NCBI GenBank assembly: GCA_025060475.1
Contig: JANXBZ010000001.1
Span: forward strand, 62,001 to 126,000
Length of the DNA: 64,000 bases
From: Dictyoglomus sp.
Lineage (GTDB): Bacteria; Dictyoglomota; Dictyoglomia; Dictyoglomales; Dictyoglomaceae
Direction: 5' to 3'
The notes under the pieces: model-generated
Databases searched by the model: none
What the model was told of the DNA's origin: nothing
Seen by the model: only the letters and a program-made list of their open reading frames with translations
Made by a program: the position numbers and the translations under genes
In this document: piece after piece, positions 54,283-63,919 of the stretch
Numbering within the stretch: position 1 is the first letter of the stretch
Layout: each line of letters opens with the position of its first letter

Positions 54283-54984
54283 TTGATTTTAAAAGTTTTA
54301 GATTTACCCTGTTTAGAATATAGAAAGGCTTGGGACTTACAAAAGTTTCTCCATTCTTATAGAGTAAAAGAATGTATTCCAGATGTTCTTATTCTTTTAG
54401 AGCATCCTCCAGTAATAACCTTAGGAAGATTTGGAAAATTGGAAAATCTTTTAAAATCAAGGGAAGAATTAGAAAGATTAAAAATAGATTTCTATAAAAT
54501 TGAAAGGGGAGGAGATATAACTTACCATGGACCTGGACAACTCATAGGATATTTTATTTTTAAGATAAAAAGTATAAAAAAACTAATCTTCTCTGTGGAA
54601 GAATCAATTCAGAAACTTTTAAAAAAATATGGAATAAACTCTCAAATCCTAGAAAAATATCCTGGAGTTTGGATAGAAGATAAGAAAATTTGTTCTATTG
54701 GTATGACAGTAAGAGCGGGGGTCTCTTTTCATGGCTTTGCTTTAAATATAACCAACGATTTAACTCCCTTTTCTTATATTATTCCTTGTGGTCTAAAAGA
54801 TAAAAAAATCACTTCAATATATGAAGAGACAAAAATTTCTCTTCCTTTAATAAAAGTAAAGAGAGATTTTGTAGAAATTTTCTTTCAAATTTATGGCTTT
54901 GAAAATTTTGTTATTATTGATACTTTTGACGATAAGGTAGACCAAAACCTCGAAAAGCTTTTGGAGGTCCTAAAATCTCCATAA
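54283..54984 (+). CDS. lipB: Lipoyl(octanoyl) transferase LipB
   Basis: A 233-residue enzyme, TTG start after AAGGAGAG. It moves the octanoyl group from acyl carrier protein to target Lys, such as K62 of GcvH. Motifs: LLEHPPVITLGRFG (about 38-51), ERGGDITYHGPGQLIGYF (74-91), the Lys K135 in KKICSIGM and the Cys C169 in IIPCGLKDKKITSI. No LipA gene is next to it, in contrast to many genomes. It would provide the substrate for the two radical SAM proteins at 30333-32101. The 3' end overlaps a convergent gene by 71 bases. Confidence 0.95.
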   Translation: MILKVLDLPCLEYRKAWDLQKFLHSYRVKECIPDVLILLEHPPVITLGRFGKLENLLKSREELERLKIDFYKIERGGDITYHGPGQLIGYFIFKIKSIKKLIFSVEESIQKLLKKYGINSQILEKYPGVWIEDKKICSIGMTVRAGVSFHGFALNITNDLTPFSYIIPCGLKDKKITSIYEETKISLPLIKVKRDFVEIFFQIYGFENFVIIDTFDDKVDQNLEKLLEVLKSP

Positions 54985-55285
54985 GAATAATAGCTTCAGG
55001 CAATCTTTCTTTTAAATCTTTTTCCAAAAATATAAATGGTTTTTCTTCAGACTTTATCTTTTTAGTTACTGTTAATGTTTCTTTAGCATCCTTTGGCTCA
55101 ATTCTTACTTTTTGAATTTCTCTTTTTACTTTCTCCTCAACACCTTTTTCTAATCTTTCTTCTTGAGTATATAATTCAATCTTTTTAGGGATATTTACCT
55201 TTTGTTTTTGAAGCTCTTTTATTGCAGAAGTTATACCCATTAAGATTACAAAAAGAATATATACCCAAAATATCCAGTCCATCAT
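54914..55285 (-). CDS. Small membrane-anchored unknown protein of the floA operon
   Basis: A 123-residue protein with one N-terminal membrane helix (about 4-22) and a charged tail rich in Lys and Glu. The end [14 protein letters not shown] has the look of a conserved tail motif. Its ATG overlaps the floA stop by four bases, which supports it as a real gene although its last 71 bases run opposite to the end of lipB. No function can be given; a role with FloA/NfeD at the membrane is inferred from context only. Confidence 0.65.
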   Translation of the reverse strand: MMDWIFWVYILFVILMGITSAIKELQKQKVNIPKKIELYTQEERLEKGVEEKVKREIQKVRIEPKDAKETLTVTKKIKSEEKPFIFLEKDLKERLPEAIILMEILGPPKAFRGFGLPYRQKYQ

Positions 55286-56265
55286 TCTCTACCTTCCTCT
55301 GTCTTTTTTCCCAATTGAGCTATGGCTTCTCTCATTGCAGTATCTGCCATTATATTTTTTAAAGTATAGTAATCTAGAACTCCAAGCTTTCCTTCTCTAA
55401 AGGCTTGAGCTATAGCGAGAGGAATCTCTCTTTCCGCCTCAATAACTTTTGCTCTCATCTCCTGAGTCAATGCTCTCATTTCTTGTTCCCTAGCAATAGC
55501 TAAAGCCCTTCTACTTTCCGCTTGAGCCTGCGCTATCCTCATATCAGCCTCTGCTTGATCACTCTTTAATCTTGCTCCTACATTACTTCCTACATCTACA
55601 TCTGCAATATCTATAGAAACAATTTCAAAAGCAGTTCCTGCATCTAATCCTTTTGCGAGAACTGTTCTTGAAATACTATCAGGATTCTCTAAAACCTCTT
55701 TATAACTTTCCGCAGATCCAATAGTTGTAACAATTCCTTCCCCTACTCTTGCTATTACTGTTGCTTCTCCTGCTCCTCCCACTAGTCTTTCGATATTTGC
55801 CCTTACTGTCACTCTTGCCTTTGCTTTCAACTCAATACCATCTTTCGCTACTGCTGCAACTACTGGAGTTTCAATAACCTTTGGATTTACACTCATTTGA
55901 ACTGCTTCTAATACATCTCTTCCTGCCAAGTCAATAGCTGCTGCTTTTTCAAAACTTAAAGGGATTCCTGCTCTCTGGGCTGCAATTAAAGCGTTTACAA
56001 CCCTGTCTACATTTCCACCAGCAAGATAATGAGCTTCTAATTTATCCAAAGTAAGATTTAAACCTGCTTTATGAGCTTTTATCATTGATGTTATTATTAT
56101 TCCTGGTGGAACCCTTCTTAATCTCATACCAATAAGATCAAAAATTCTTATAGATACACCTGCTGCCAACGCAGAAATCCAAAGTCCCAAAGGAACAAAA
56201 GTAAAAAATATGGAGAAGAAAATTATTACTAATATAAAGATAAACAATGCATATACTAAATTCAT
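55282..56265 (-). CDS. floA: Flotillin-like protein FloA
   Basis: A 327-residue SPFH-family membrane scaffold. It has one or two N-terminal hydrophobic stretches (about 3-40), [20 protein letters not shown] (about 52), the SPFH core with [20 protein letters not shown] and [22 protein letters not shown], and a C-terminal Ala/Glu-rich coiled region (about 235-300) with [19 protein letters not shown]. FloA organises membrane microdomains. It is encoded 1 base after the NfeD gene; floA with nfeD is a conserved pair. Confidence 0.96.
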   Translation of the reverse strand: MNLVYALFIFILVIIFFSIFFTFVPLGLWISALAAGVSIRIFDLIGMRLRRVPPGIIITSMIKAHKAGLNLTLDKLEAHYLAGGNVDRVVNALIAAQRAGIPLSFEKAAAIDLAGRDVLEAVQMSVNPKVIETPVVAAVAKDGIELKAKARVTVRANIERLVGGAGEATVIARVGEGIVTTIGSAESYKEVLENPDSISRTVLAKGLDAGTAFEIVSIDIADVDVGSNVGARLKSDQAEADMRIAQAQAESRRALAIAREQEMRALTQEMRAKVIEAEREIPLAIAQAFREGKLGVLDYYTLKNIMADTAMREAIAQLGKKTEEGRE

Positions 56266-56266
56266 G

Positions 56267-57523
56267 TTAAACCCTCCTTACAAAAATTTTATTTCCCTCT
56301 ACTCTCACAACAATAACCTCTGTCTCTGGGGGTAAATATTCAGATTCCGAATAAACTTCTAATTTTTCTCCCTCTATTTCTGCAAAACCAGTAGGTCTCA
56401 ACATAGTAAGAGCCCTTCCTTTCTTTCCTATTAAATCAGTTCTTTCTCTTACTGCGATGTATCCTAAATCTCTTTTTTGATCTTCTGGAATACTTAATTT
56501 ATTCCAAGCTTTACTTTTAGGAAGATAGAAAGCCAAAAATATAATTAAAGATGCTACAGAAAAAAGAGCAGTCAATGTCGCTTGAAAAGTAGTTCCTGAA
56601 CTACTCACAAGCCAGAAGATACTGAAAAATATAGATGCACTTCCAGCTATTCCCGCAATTCCAAATCCTGGTGTATGCATTTCAATAAATAAAAGAATTA
56701 AACCTAAGATAAAAAGAAGTAAAGGCTCAAAACCAGCCAGTCCTGCAAAGATATGTCCTCCAAAGAATAATCCTAAACATATAAGAGATAGAAGTTCAGG
56801 AAATCCTAATCCCGGTGTTAAAACGGCCACGTATAAACTTAATAATCCCACAGTTAAAAGAATACTTGAAAATGTTGGGTCAGTTATAAACCTTGTTAAA
56901 TTCTCAGACCATGTGGGATACAATTTCTTTAGAGGTTCCTTATCTAATTTATAAAATTTTAGCAAGCTATTTAAATCTTCTAAAATAACATCAGCATATT
57001 TCCATTTCTTTGCTTGATTAGCAGAAAGACTTAAAATTGTACCTTCTTTTTTAAGATTTGGAATTACAATTGTCTTATCAACCATTCCTCCAGCAATTCT
57101 TGGATCCCTTTTTCTTCTTTCTGCAGTACTTTCAAATTCTGATCTCAAAGCAGAAATAGTTTTCTCATCTGCAGGTCTTGGCTCTGCAGAACCTATACTT
57201 CCCGATGGAGACATTACTATTTTTTCACAAGAAATAGCAATTAAAGCTCCAGCAGACCAGGCTCTATCTTTTATAAAGGCAATAGTTAAAATTGAAGTAT
57301 TAAGAATAGCATCTCTTATTTTAACAGCTGCATCAACTCTGCCTCCAAAGGTATCTATCTCAAATATAAAGGCTTTCGCATTGGAGTTTTCTCTTATACA
57401 TCTTTCTACAAAGGAGGCTAAACCAAGATCTATAGTGCCTTTTATAGGGATTAAATATACAAAACCTCCTTGAGCAAATAGAGGTAAAATAACTAGGAAA
57501 ACAGTCAATAAAATTTTCTTCAA
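56267..57523 (-). CDS. NfeD family protein with ClpP-class serine protease domain
   Basis: A 418-residue membrane protein. Signal peptide (about 1-18), an extracytoplasmic ClpP-like domain (about 23-200) with the catalytic region [30 protein letters not shown]-like sequence around residues 85-115, four or five membrane helices (about 215-335) and an NfeD OB-fold at the end (about 360-418). The long NfeD form works with SPFH partners such as FloA, encoded next. It forms one unit with FloA and the small unknown protein. Confidence 0.93.
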   Translation of the reverse strand: MKKILLTVFLVILPLFAQGGFVYLIPIKGTIDLGLASFVERCIRENSNAKAFIFEIDTFGGRVDAAVKIRDAILNTSILTIAFIKDRAWSAGALIAISCEKIVMSPSGSIGSAEPRPADEKTISALRSEFESTAERRKRDPRIAGGMVDKTIVIPNLKKEGTILSLSANQAKKWKYADVILEDLNSLLKFYKLDKEPLKKLYPTWSENLTRFITDPTFSSILLTVGLLSLYVAVLTPGLGFPELLSLICLGLFFGGHIFAGLAGFEPLLLFILGLILLFIEMHTPGFGIAGIAGSASIFFSIFWLVSSSGTTFQATLTALFSVASLIIFLAFYLPKSKAWNKLSIPEDQKRDLGYIAVRERTDLIGKKGRALTMLRPTGFAEIEGEKLEVYSESEYLPPETEVIVVRVEGNKIFVRRV

Positions 57524-57529
57524 AAGATT

Positions 57530-57994
57530 TTAACCTCCTTTCTCATTTTTATAGTATATACCAATATAGGGAATTAGAAAAGAAAAAGGAAGAAGAGAAA
57601 AGCAAATTTCAAGGGTAATATATGGAGTTATAAACAAAGAAAAACATAATAAAATAAACCAAGACAGAATACTTAAAAGATAAGCAAAGATATATCTATT
57701 GAATATGACCTCTTTTATTACAGGAAAAAACATTAAAAATAAAAATTTTGTTTCCATTCCTCTTATAAGAGCAAAAAGAAAAAATACAAAAATCTCATCA
57801 ATAAGCGATATTATAAAGGATTCTTTTATAATTTTCCTTTTAAAAAAGTAAAATAAAAGAAAATTATATAGAAAAAAAAGAAAAAAATATAGTTTTATCT
57901 CAGAAGAGTCAAACACAACACCAGAATAGATAAAAAAAGCAAAAAGGAGAATTGTAATTAAAAATCTTATCCTAGTTAATATTACTTCATTCAT
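57530..57994 (-). CDS. Unknown integral membrane protein
   Basis: A 154-residue, very hydrophobic protein with about five membrane helices and many Phe, Leu and Ile residues. I recognise no family motif. It resembles in size and pattern the membrane sensor part of some signal proteins (IDEIFVFFLFALIRGMETKF), but no signalling domain follows. Its start overlaps the ABC ATPase stop by four bases and it ends 6 bases before the NfeD gene, so it joins the ABC and floA units into one operon. Confidence 0.65.
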   Translation of the reverse strand: MNEVILTRIRFLITILLFAFFIYSGVVFDSSEIKLYFFLFFLYNFLLFYFFKRKIIKESFIISLIDEIFVFFLFALIRGMETKFLFLMFFPVIKEVIFNRYIFAYLLSILSWFILLCFSLFITPYITLEICFSLLPFSFLIPYIGIYYKNEKGG

Positions 57995-59274
57995 GATTCT
58001 CTCTCCATACTTAAAACTTCTGGTAGATAAAGCTCATCTTTATTATCATCATATTCAAAAATTTCAGCATATCTTCCCCAATCAATCAATACATCTAATT
58101 GTTTTTCTGCTTCTTGAGCAGAAAGATGCTGCTTAAGAAGATCAAGGAAAAAATCTCGGGGTGCTTTATGATTTGATTTTGACTGTAAAACTCTTACTAT
58201 TTGTTTTATAAAAGGAACCTTCTCAAGGGCCAATTCCTTAAATATTTCCTTTCTTTCTAAAACATCTGCCTCTGCAAACTTTTTGCCTGAATTCGTAAGA
58301 ACAAAATCTCCTTCTTTAACTTCTGCTAGACCTAATATTTCTGAGGCTTCGACTATAGGTAATAAATCCTCTATATCCATCAATAATTCTTCTCCTAGTT
58401 TATATATATCTACAGGACCCTCTAAATCATTTACTAATTCTATTAATCCTGTGATAGCTCCAACTCCAGCTTGAGGAATGAAAAGATGTTTCTTTTCTCG
58501 AAAAGCAAGTTTTTCCATAGGTTTTCCTGTTAGAAAACTGTAAATCATATCAACTAAATTTAAAAACTCTTTAGATTTTTTATCTCTCCAATGAGGCAAT
58601 TCTATTTCTACTTCTTTTATTATTCTTCCTGGATCCTTACTTAATAATAAAACTCTATCCGCTATATATACTGCTTCCTCAATACTATGAGTTACGAGAA
58701 TCATAGCTTTTGTGGGAATTCTTTTCTCTATCCATAATTCTATCAGGTCATTTCTTAAGTTTTCTGCTGTCAATACATCAAGAGCAGAAAAAGGCTCGTC
58801 CAGAAGAAGTATATCAGGTTCCATAACTAAAGCCCGAGCAAAACCTACTCTTTGTTTCATTCCCCCTGATAATTCTTTAGGATAGGCATTTTCGAAACCA
58901 TCAAGCCCTATTAAATCTATAGCCTTTAAAGCCTTCTCTCTTCTTATTTCTTGCGGTATTCCTAGAGCCTTTAGTCCTAATTCTACATTTTCTAAGACTG
59001 TTAGCCAAGGAAAAAGAGCAAAGTTTTGAAATACCATAGCAACTCCAGGATTTATATCTTTCATTTCTTCCCCTTTATAATAAACTTTACCCTCTTGAGG
59101 TTTTAATAAACCAGCGATTATTCTTAATATTGTAGATTTTCCTGAGCCCGATGGACCTAAAAGAGAGACAATTTCTCCTTCTTCTACACTAAAATTTATT
59201 TTATCTAAAACCTTTATTTCTCCCTCAGGAAATTTAAAACTTAAAGAAACATTTTCCAATCTCAGAAGTTCCAT
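57991..59274 (-). CDS. ABC transporter ATPase, nitrate/sulfonate/taurine type, with C-terminal AAA-associated domain
   Basis: A 427-residue protein. The ABC domain (about 1-245) has Walker A GPSGSGKST (about 39-47), signature LSGGMKQR (about 135), Walker B ILLLDEPFSALD (about 156) and the H-loop THSIEEAV. The remaining 160-180 residues form a domain found on some ABC ATPases of this group (AAA-associated C-terminal domain), here predicted winged-helix-like with VGAITGLIELVND and SGKKFAEADVLERK. This part may sense or regulate. It partners the permease gene directly upstream (1-base gap). No binding-protein gene is near. Confidence 0.9.
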   Translation of the reverse strand: MELLRLENVSLSFKFPEGEIKVLDKINFSVEEGEIVSLLGPSGSGKSTILRIIAGLLKPQEGKVYYKGEEMKDINPGVAMVFQNFALFPWLTVLENVELGLKALGIPQEIRREKALKAIDLIGLDGFENAYPKELSGGMKQRVGFARALVMEPDILLLDEPFSALDVLTAENLRNDLIELWIEKRIPTKAMILVTHSIEEAVYIADRVLLLSKDPGRIIKEVEIELPHWRDKKSKEFLNLVDMIYSFLTGKPMEKLAFREKKHLFIPQAGVGAITGLIELVNDLEGPVDIYKLGEELLMDIEDLLPIVEASEILGLAEVKEGDFVLTNSGKKFAEADVLERKEIFKELALEKVPFIKQIVRVLQSKSNHKAPRDFFLDLLKQHLSAQEAEKQLDVLIDWGRYAEIFEYDDNKDELYLPEVLSMERES

Positions 59275-59275
59275 A

Positions 59276-60997
59276 CTAACCTCCCTGATGACTGAATTTC
59301 TCCTCAGACAATTTAAACAATTTTTTCCAAAAGAATCTATTTATTAAAACCACCATAATAGCCATAACCAAAGTAGAACCTGCAAGAAGAGCATTATTTC
59401 CTGTAGAGGAAGCTTCTGTAATTAATGCACCAAGTCCTTTTGTTTTTATCACTTTATTACCAAAAACTATATATTCAGAGACAATACTTGAGTTAAAAGC
59501 TCCACCCATAGCAGTTATTCCACCGGTTACAAGATATGGAAATATACAGGGGAAAATTAAATTTTTCCATTTTTCCCATTTTTTCATTCTCATCAAATTG
59601 GAAACTTCCAAAAGATCTTTTGGAATAGACATTGCTCCTGCAATTATATTGAAAAGAAGATACCATTGAGTGCCTAATAACATTAGTAAAATACTTGCAA
59701 TATTGAGTCCTCCTGAAATATTTATTAAAAATATCAGAATTATAGGAAAAATTGCTGTAGCTGGAATTGATGCTAAAATTTGAACAATAGGTTGAATTAT
59801 TTTAGATAATTTAGGATTTGTTCCAACTTTTACTCCTATTGGTAAAGTCCACATTAGACCAATTAAAACCGCAGTACATACTCTCAAAAAAGTAATCAAA
59901 GCAGATGATATAATAGTTTTCCAACTATCAAAAGGAAGTTTTAAAATTAAAGATCCTAAACCTATAAATCCTCTTAAAATTAACAGAATTATTATGGCTA
60001 TTATAAAACCATTAAATATTTTTACTATATTCGAAGAAAAAGAAGAAGTTTTTATTTTTTTATATCTTTCATTGAAATATTGGTTAAGCTTTTCCCTTAA
60101 AGGAGAACTAAAATTGTCTCTTAAAAAATTTAATATTTGAGATCTTCTATACCAAAGAAGGATCGTAGATTCGAAACCTTCTTCACTTTCAGTAAATTCA
60201 AATTTAAACTTCTGAGACCAAGCAATTAAAGGTCTCCAAATTAGTTGATCAATGAGAATAATTAGTAATATGAGAGCAAAAAGCCCTAATAAAATCCTTG
60301 AAATATCTCCATTCATAGAAGCAAAAGAAAGATAAGAGCCAAGGCCAGGAAGTATAAAGTCTTGATTAGTAATTGTAAACATTTCACAAGCCATTAAGAA
60401 AAACCATCCACCTGCTATAGACATCATACTATTCCACAGGAGTCCAATAGCCGAATAAGGAAGCTCCAAATGTAAAAATCTTTGCCATGGGTTAAGTCTC
60501 ATAATTTTTGCAGCTTCTCTCAAATCTTTAGGAATTGAAATTAAAGATTGATAGAAACTAAAGACCATATTCCAAACTTGACCAGTAAAAATTAAAATTA
60601 TCGAGGTAATTTCTAAACCTATTCTAGAACCAGGAAAAAGTGCTAACACTGCCATAAAAACAGGAGGCAAAAAGGATAAAACAGGTATGGATTGTAGAAT
60701 GTCTAATAAAGGAATAAGAATTTTCTCTAATTTTTTATTATATGCTGCAGTATAACCGTAAATTAGAGTAAATATAAAGGCTAGAATATAGGCAAAAAAT
60801 ACTCTTAATAAGGAATATAGAGAATAAAGGGGAAGTTTAGATGGAGAAAGATCGAAAGATAAAGGTTCAGAAGGTCTTGTATAGTAAGTATTTAAAGATG
60901 ATATAGCATATATGATACTTCCAATAAAAAGAAGTATTAATATATCTCCAATGGAAAATTTTCGATAGGATATAGGAGACCACTCTAGTCTTTTCAT
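59276..60997 (-). CDS. ABC transporter permease, two fused membrane domains (nitrate/taurine type)
   Basis: A 573-residue membrane protein with two copies of the permease domain. Each copy carries an EAA loop: LREAAKIMRLNPWQRFLHLE (about 155-175) and LLEVSNLMRMKKWEKWKNLI (about 460-480). The two halves are joined by a charged linker (about 275-325). One polypeptide would therefore make the full membrane channel with two copies of the ATPase. The substrate is unknown; relatives carry anions such as sulfonates or nitrate. The ATG overlaps the stop of a 22-codon ORF in the leader. Confidence 0.92.
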   Translation of the reverse strand: MKRLEWSPISYRKFSIGDILILLFIGSIIYAISSLNTYYTRPSEPLSFDLSPSKLPLYSLYSLLRVFFAYILAFIFTLIYGYTAAYNKKLEKILIPLLDILQSIPVLSFLPPVFMAVLALFPGSRIGLEITSIILIFTGQVWNMVFSFYQSLISIPKDLREAAKIMRLNPWQRFLHLELPYSAIGLLWNSMMSIAGGWFFLMACEMFTITNQDFILPGLGSYLSFASMNGDISRILLGLFALILLIILIDQLIWRPLIAWSQKFKFEFTESEEGFESTILLWYRRSQILNFLRDNFSSPLREKLNQYFNERYKKIKTSSFSSNIVKIFNGFIIAIIILLILRGFIGLGSLILKLPFDSWKTIISSALITFLRVCTAVLIGLMWTLPIGVKVGTNPKLSKIIQPIVQILASIPATAIFPIILIFLINISGGLNIASILLMLLGTQWYLLFNIIAGAMSIPKDLLEVSNLMRMKKWEKWKNLIFPCIFPYLVTGGITAMGGAFNSSIVSEYIVFGNKVIKTKGLGALITEASSTGNNALLAGSTLVMAIMVVLINRFFWKKLFKLSEEKFSHQGG

Positions 60998-61062
60998 AAT
61001 TTCTGGTCTCCTTCTCTTGATAATTTAAAACCAAAGTTGGGAGAAAACCTGATAAGCTCCAT
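60994..61062 (-). CDS. Possible 22-residue leader peptide before the ABC permease
   Basis: The sequence reads MELIRFSPNFGFKLSREG and four more residues to a TGA that overlaps the permease ATG (ATGA). A purine-rich GAGAAAGGAG precedes the ATG. The position, after a good promoter and with a coupled stop, is that of a leader peptide, but a short ORF of this kind can also arise by chance. Confidence 0.35.
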   Translation of the reverse strand: MELIRFSPNFGFKLSREGDQKL

Positions 61063-61192
61063 TGTTTTTTTTCTCCTTTCTCTAAGTTTTTATGAAAATC
61101 ACGCCTTGGAACTTGCTCTCCTTCTTTTGTACTCATACAGTTTTAGGCTTTCTCCCTCCTTTCTTTAATGATAACTTTCACTCTGTTTTTTA

Positions 61193-61221
61193 AATATAAT
61201 CCTACTAAATTTAAGTGTCAA
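61193..61221 (-). promoter_or_regulatory. Promoter of the ABC-nfeD-floA operon
   Basis: On the minus strand TTGACA (61216-61221) and TATATT (61193-61198) are 17 bases apart. The start near 61187 gives a long leader of about 190 bases (60998-61187) that holds an AGGAGG at about 61160 and the short ORF at 60994-61062; no known riboswitch fold was recognised. Confidence 0.7.
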
Positions 61222-61241
61222 TGAAAAATTATAAATTGAGT

Positions 61242-61247
61242 TATAAT
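61242..61247 (+). promoter_or_regulatory. -10 element of the GH57 gene
   Basis: A perfect TATAAT lies 45 bases before the GH57 ATG. No good -35 is seen at the normal distance; the region overlaps the divergent promoter at 61193-61221. Confidence 0.45.
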
Positions 61248-61291
61248 ATTTAGGAAAGTTGAAAAATTATATTTAATTAAGGAGAAAAAAT

Positions 61292-63919
61292 ATGGCAGAT
61301 AAGATTTACTTAGCTTTTGTTTGGCATATGCATCAACCTTATTACAAGGATAAACAAAAAAATATATATCTTTTTCCTTGGGTAAGGCTTCATGCTATTA
61401 AAAATTACTATAATATGGTAAGTATTCTTAAAGACTTTCCCAAAATAAAGCAAACTTTTAATCTTGTTCCTTCTCTAATCCTTCAATTAGAAGATTACAT
61501 ATATAACAATGCAAAAGATTTGTGGCTTGAAAAAACTCTTATTCCAGCAGGAGATTTATCTGAAGAAGATAAGGAATTTATTCTTGATAAATTTTTTTGG
61601 CTTAATTTAGAAAAAATGGCATTAATACATCCAAGATATAGAGAATTATGGGAAAAAAAGCAGAAAAGAGAAAAATATAATGTTCAAGACTTCTTAGATC
61701 TTCAGGTTCTTTATAATCTTTGTTGGTTTGATCCGGAATATAGAGAAAAAGATGAATTTTTAAAAAATCTATGGAAAAAAGGCAAATTTTATTCTGAAGG
61801 AGAAAAATATGAGGTTATTAAAAAGCAATGGGAAATCATGGAGAAAATTATTCCTTTATATAAAGAATTACAAGATAAAGAACAAATTGAGATCATTTTT
61901 TCCCCATTCTTTCATCCAATATTACCTTTAATTTGCGATACTAATTCTGCCAAAATATCTACCCCAGATATTTTGTTACCATCTTTTCCTTTTTGTTATC
62001 CTCAAGATGCAAGGGAGCAAATTAGATTAGGAATAGAATTCTTTCAAAAACATTTTGATAGATATCCTAAAGGCATGTGGCCTTCTGAGCAAGCAGTGAG
62101 TCCTGAAATTGTTGAAATTTCTGCAGATTTAAATATTAAATGGCTAATAAGTGACGAAAAAATATTGTTTAAAAGCGTAAATAAAGAACTTATAAGAGAT
62201 CCAGATGGATATATTATAGAACCCAATATACTATATAAACCCTACAAGATCAATATAAAGGGTAAATCTATATACATGATATTTAGAGATGCTTTTCTTT
62301 CAGACAAGATTGGATTTGTTTATATGCACTACTCCTCTAAAGATGCGGTAATGGATTTTTATAATAGAATTCTAAATATAAAGAAAAAATTACCCTCAGA
62401 TTATCCCTATCTTTTAACTATAGCTTTAGATGGGGAAAATTGCTGGGAGTATTATGATAATGATGGAAGAGATTTTTTAAGAAATCTTTATACTTTATTA
62501 TCAGAAACCCATGAAATTGAAACTATAAAGGTAAGCGAGTATCTTGAAAGATTTCCTCCAAGAGACGAACTATACTATTTACATACAGGCTCTTGGATAG
62601 AAGGAAATTTAACTACATGGATAGGAGAAAAAGAAGAAAATATTGCTTGGAATTACCTAAGAATAGTGAGAGATTTTATCGAAGATAAAATTAGGAAAAA
62701 TCCTGAAATAAAAAATAAATTGGATTGGATTTCGTTATATGCAGGAGAAGGAAGTGATTGGTTTTGGTGGTTTGGAGATGATCAAGACTCAGGAAGAGAT
62801 GAGATTTTTGATTACATATTTAGACTACATTTGAAAAATGTCTATTTATCTCTTAAAGAAGATCCACCTTCTTTTCTTAGTGTTCCTATAGTAATTAAAA
62901 AACCTATATGGATTGAGAAAGAGCCCTTGATTATAACTCCTAATATTGATGGGATTATAACTAATGATGAGGAATGGAAATATTGTTCTTTGAATCTGAT
63001 AAAGGGAGATGGAAGAATTATTAAAGGAATTTATTACGCCTACGATTTGAATAATCTTTACCTAAGAATTGACTTAAGCATTTCTCCTTTAGAATTTTTT
63101 AATCAAGAATTCTATATTGATTTCTATTTCTCCCATCCCCAAGAAACTGCAAGAAATATTTATGCAAGAGAAGAAAAGAGAATTTTAGGATATCCCCTAG
63201 CTTTAAATATAAGAATAAAAAATGGGAAAGAATACGAACTGTGGAAAGCCATAGGGGAGGAAAGATGGAGATTAATTGATAGAAGAAGCAATATCAAGGT
63301 AAGGGATATACTTGAACTTGCAATACCTTTAAATTATTTTGATGCAAGAAAGGGAGAAAAAATTTGTTTTTCTTTTGCGGTCTTAAAAGAAAGAAAAATT
63401 ATAGAATTTTTCCCTAAAGAAAATGGATTTAATTTTATTATCCCTGGACTATTAGAAGAAATTATTACAAAAGTAATTAAAAATAAAGATAAAAATTTAG
63501 ATTTTAATATATACCTTACATCTTTTCTTATTCCCAATAAAATTAAACTCTATCATGCTTACTCTAAGATTATCATAACTAAAGACAAAAATCTTCCAGA
63601 AGAAGAGGAAAAACTATCTCCAGGATTAATTGTCAGAAAATACTTAACAATAGAAGATTTCTGGCTTATCCTTCAAGGAATAAGAGATTTAAGAAATTTT
63701 TCCATTGGGAATTATCAGGTAAGCTTTGGATTGAAAAAAGTCGAAAAAAGGAATGAAAAATATATTCTAATTCCAAGAGACACATTGAGATTTTTTACAT
63801 GTCTTTATTTATCTCAACAAAAAGTAGAAATCTTTAAAAAATTTTTAGAAATTTTAGGACGAGTTCCTAATGGAAAAGAAGACATCTCGTGGGGAGCTAT
63901 TGAAATTGTTGGATTATAA
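61292..63919 (+). CDS. Glycoside hydrolase family 57 protein with C-terminal beta-sandwich domain
   Basis: An 875-residue protein without signal peptide, so likely cytoplasmic. The start LAFVWHMHQPYY (8-19) is the first GH57 motif. The probable nucleophile is E266 in GMWPSEQAVSPE, and the probable acid/base D380 is in IALDGENCWEYY, followed by the fifth motif region with YAGEGSDWFWWFGDD (about 490). After the barrel and helical part, residues about 550-760 look like a DOMON-type beta-sandwich (IDGIITNDEEWKY, LYLRIDLS). GH57 enzymes act on alpha-glucans; whether this is an amylase, pullulanase or other cannot be told. Confidence 0.9.
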   Translation: MADKIYLAFVWHMHQPYYKDKQKNIYLFPWVRLHAIKNYYNMVSILKDFPKIKQTFNLVPSLILQLEDYIYNNAKDLWLEKTLIPAGDLSEEDKEFILDKFFWLNLEKMALIHPRYRELWEKKQKREKYNVQDFLDLQVLYNLCWFDPEYREKDEFLKNLWKKGKFYSEGEKYEVIKKQWEIMEKIIPLYKELQDKEQIEIIFSPFFHPILPLICDTNSAKISTPDILLPSFPFCYPQDAREQIRLGIEFFQKHFDRYPKGMWPSEQAVSPEIVEISADLNIKWLISDEKILFKSVNKELIRDPDGYIIEPNILYKPYKINIKGKSIYMIFRDAFLSDKIGFVYMHYSSKDAVMDFYNRILNIKKKLPSDYPYLLTIALDGENCWEYYDNDGRDFLRNLYTLLSETHEIETIKVSEYLERFPPRDELYYLHTGSWIEGNLTTWIGEKEENIAWNYLRIVRDFIEDKIRKNPEIKNKLDWISLYAGEGSDWFWWFGDDQDSGRDEIFDYIFRLHLKNVYLSLKEDPPSFLSVPIVIKKPIWIEKEPLIITPNIDGIITNDEEWKYCSLNLIKGDGRIIKGIYYAYDLNNLYLRIDLSISPLEFFNQEFYIDFYFSHPQETARNIYAREEKRILGYPLALNIRIKNGKEYELWKAIGEERWRLIDRRSNIKVRDILELAIPLNYFDARKGEKICFSFAVLKERKIIEFFPKENGFNFIIPGLLEEIITKVIKNKDKNLDFNIYLTSFLIPNKIKLYHAYSKIIITKDKNLPEEEEKLSPGLIVRKYLTIEDFWLILQGIRDLRNFSIGNYQVSFGLKKVEKRNEKYILIPRDTLRFFTCLYLSQQKVEIFKKFLEILGRVPNGKEDISWGAIEIVGL

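Noticed and set aside
60867-61136. 89-codon frame over the ABC permease leader
   Set aside because: It runs into the permease gene in another frame and its AGGAGG is about 18 bases from the ATG. Only its position in the leader is of interest; the coding part is not supported.
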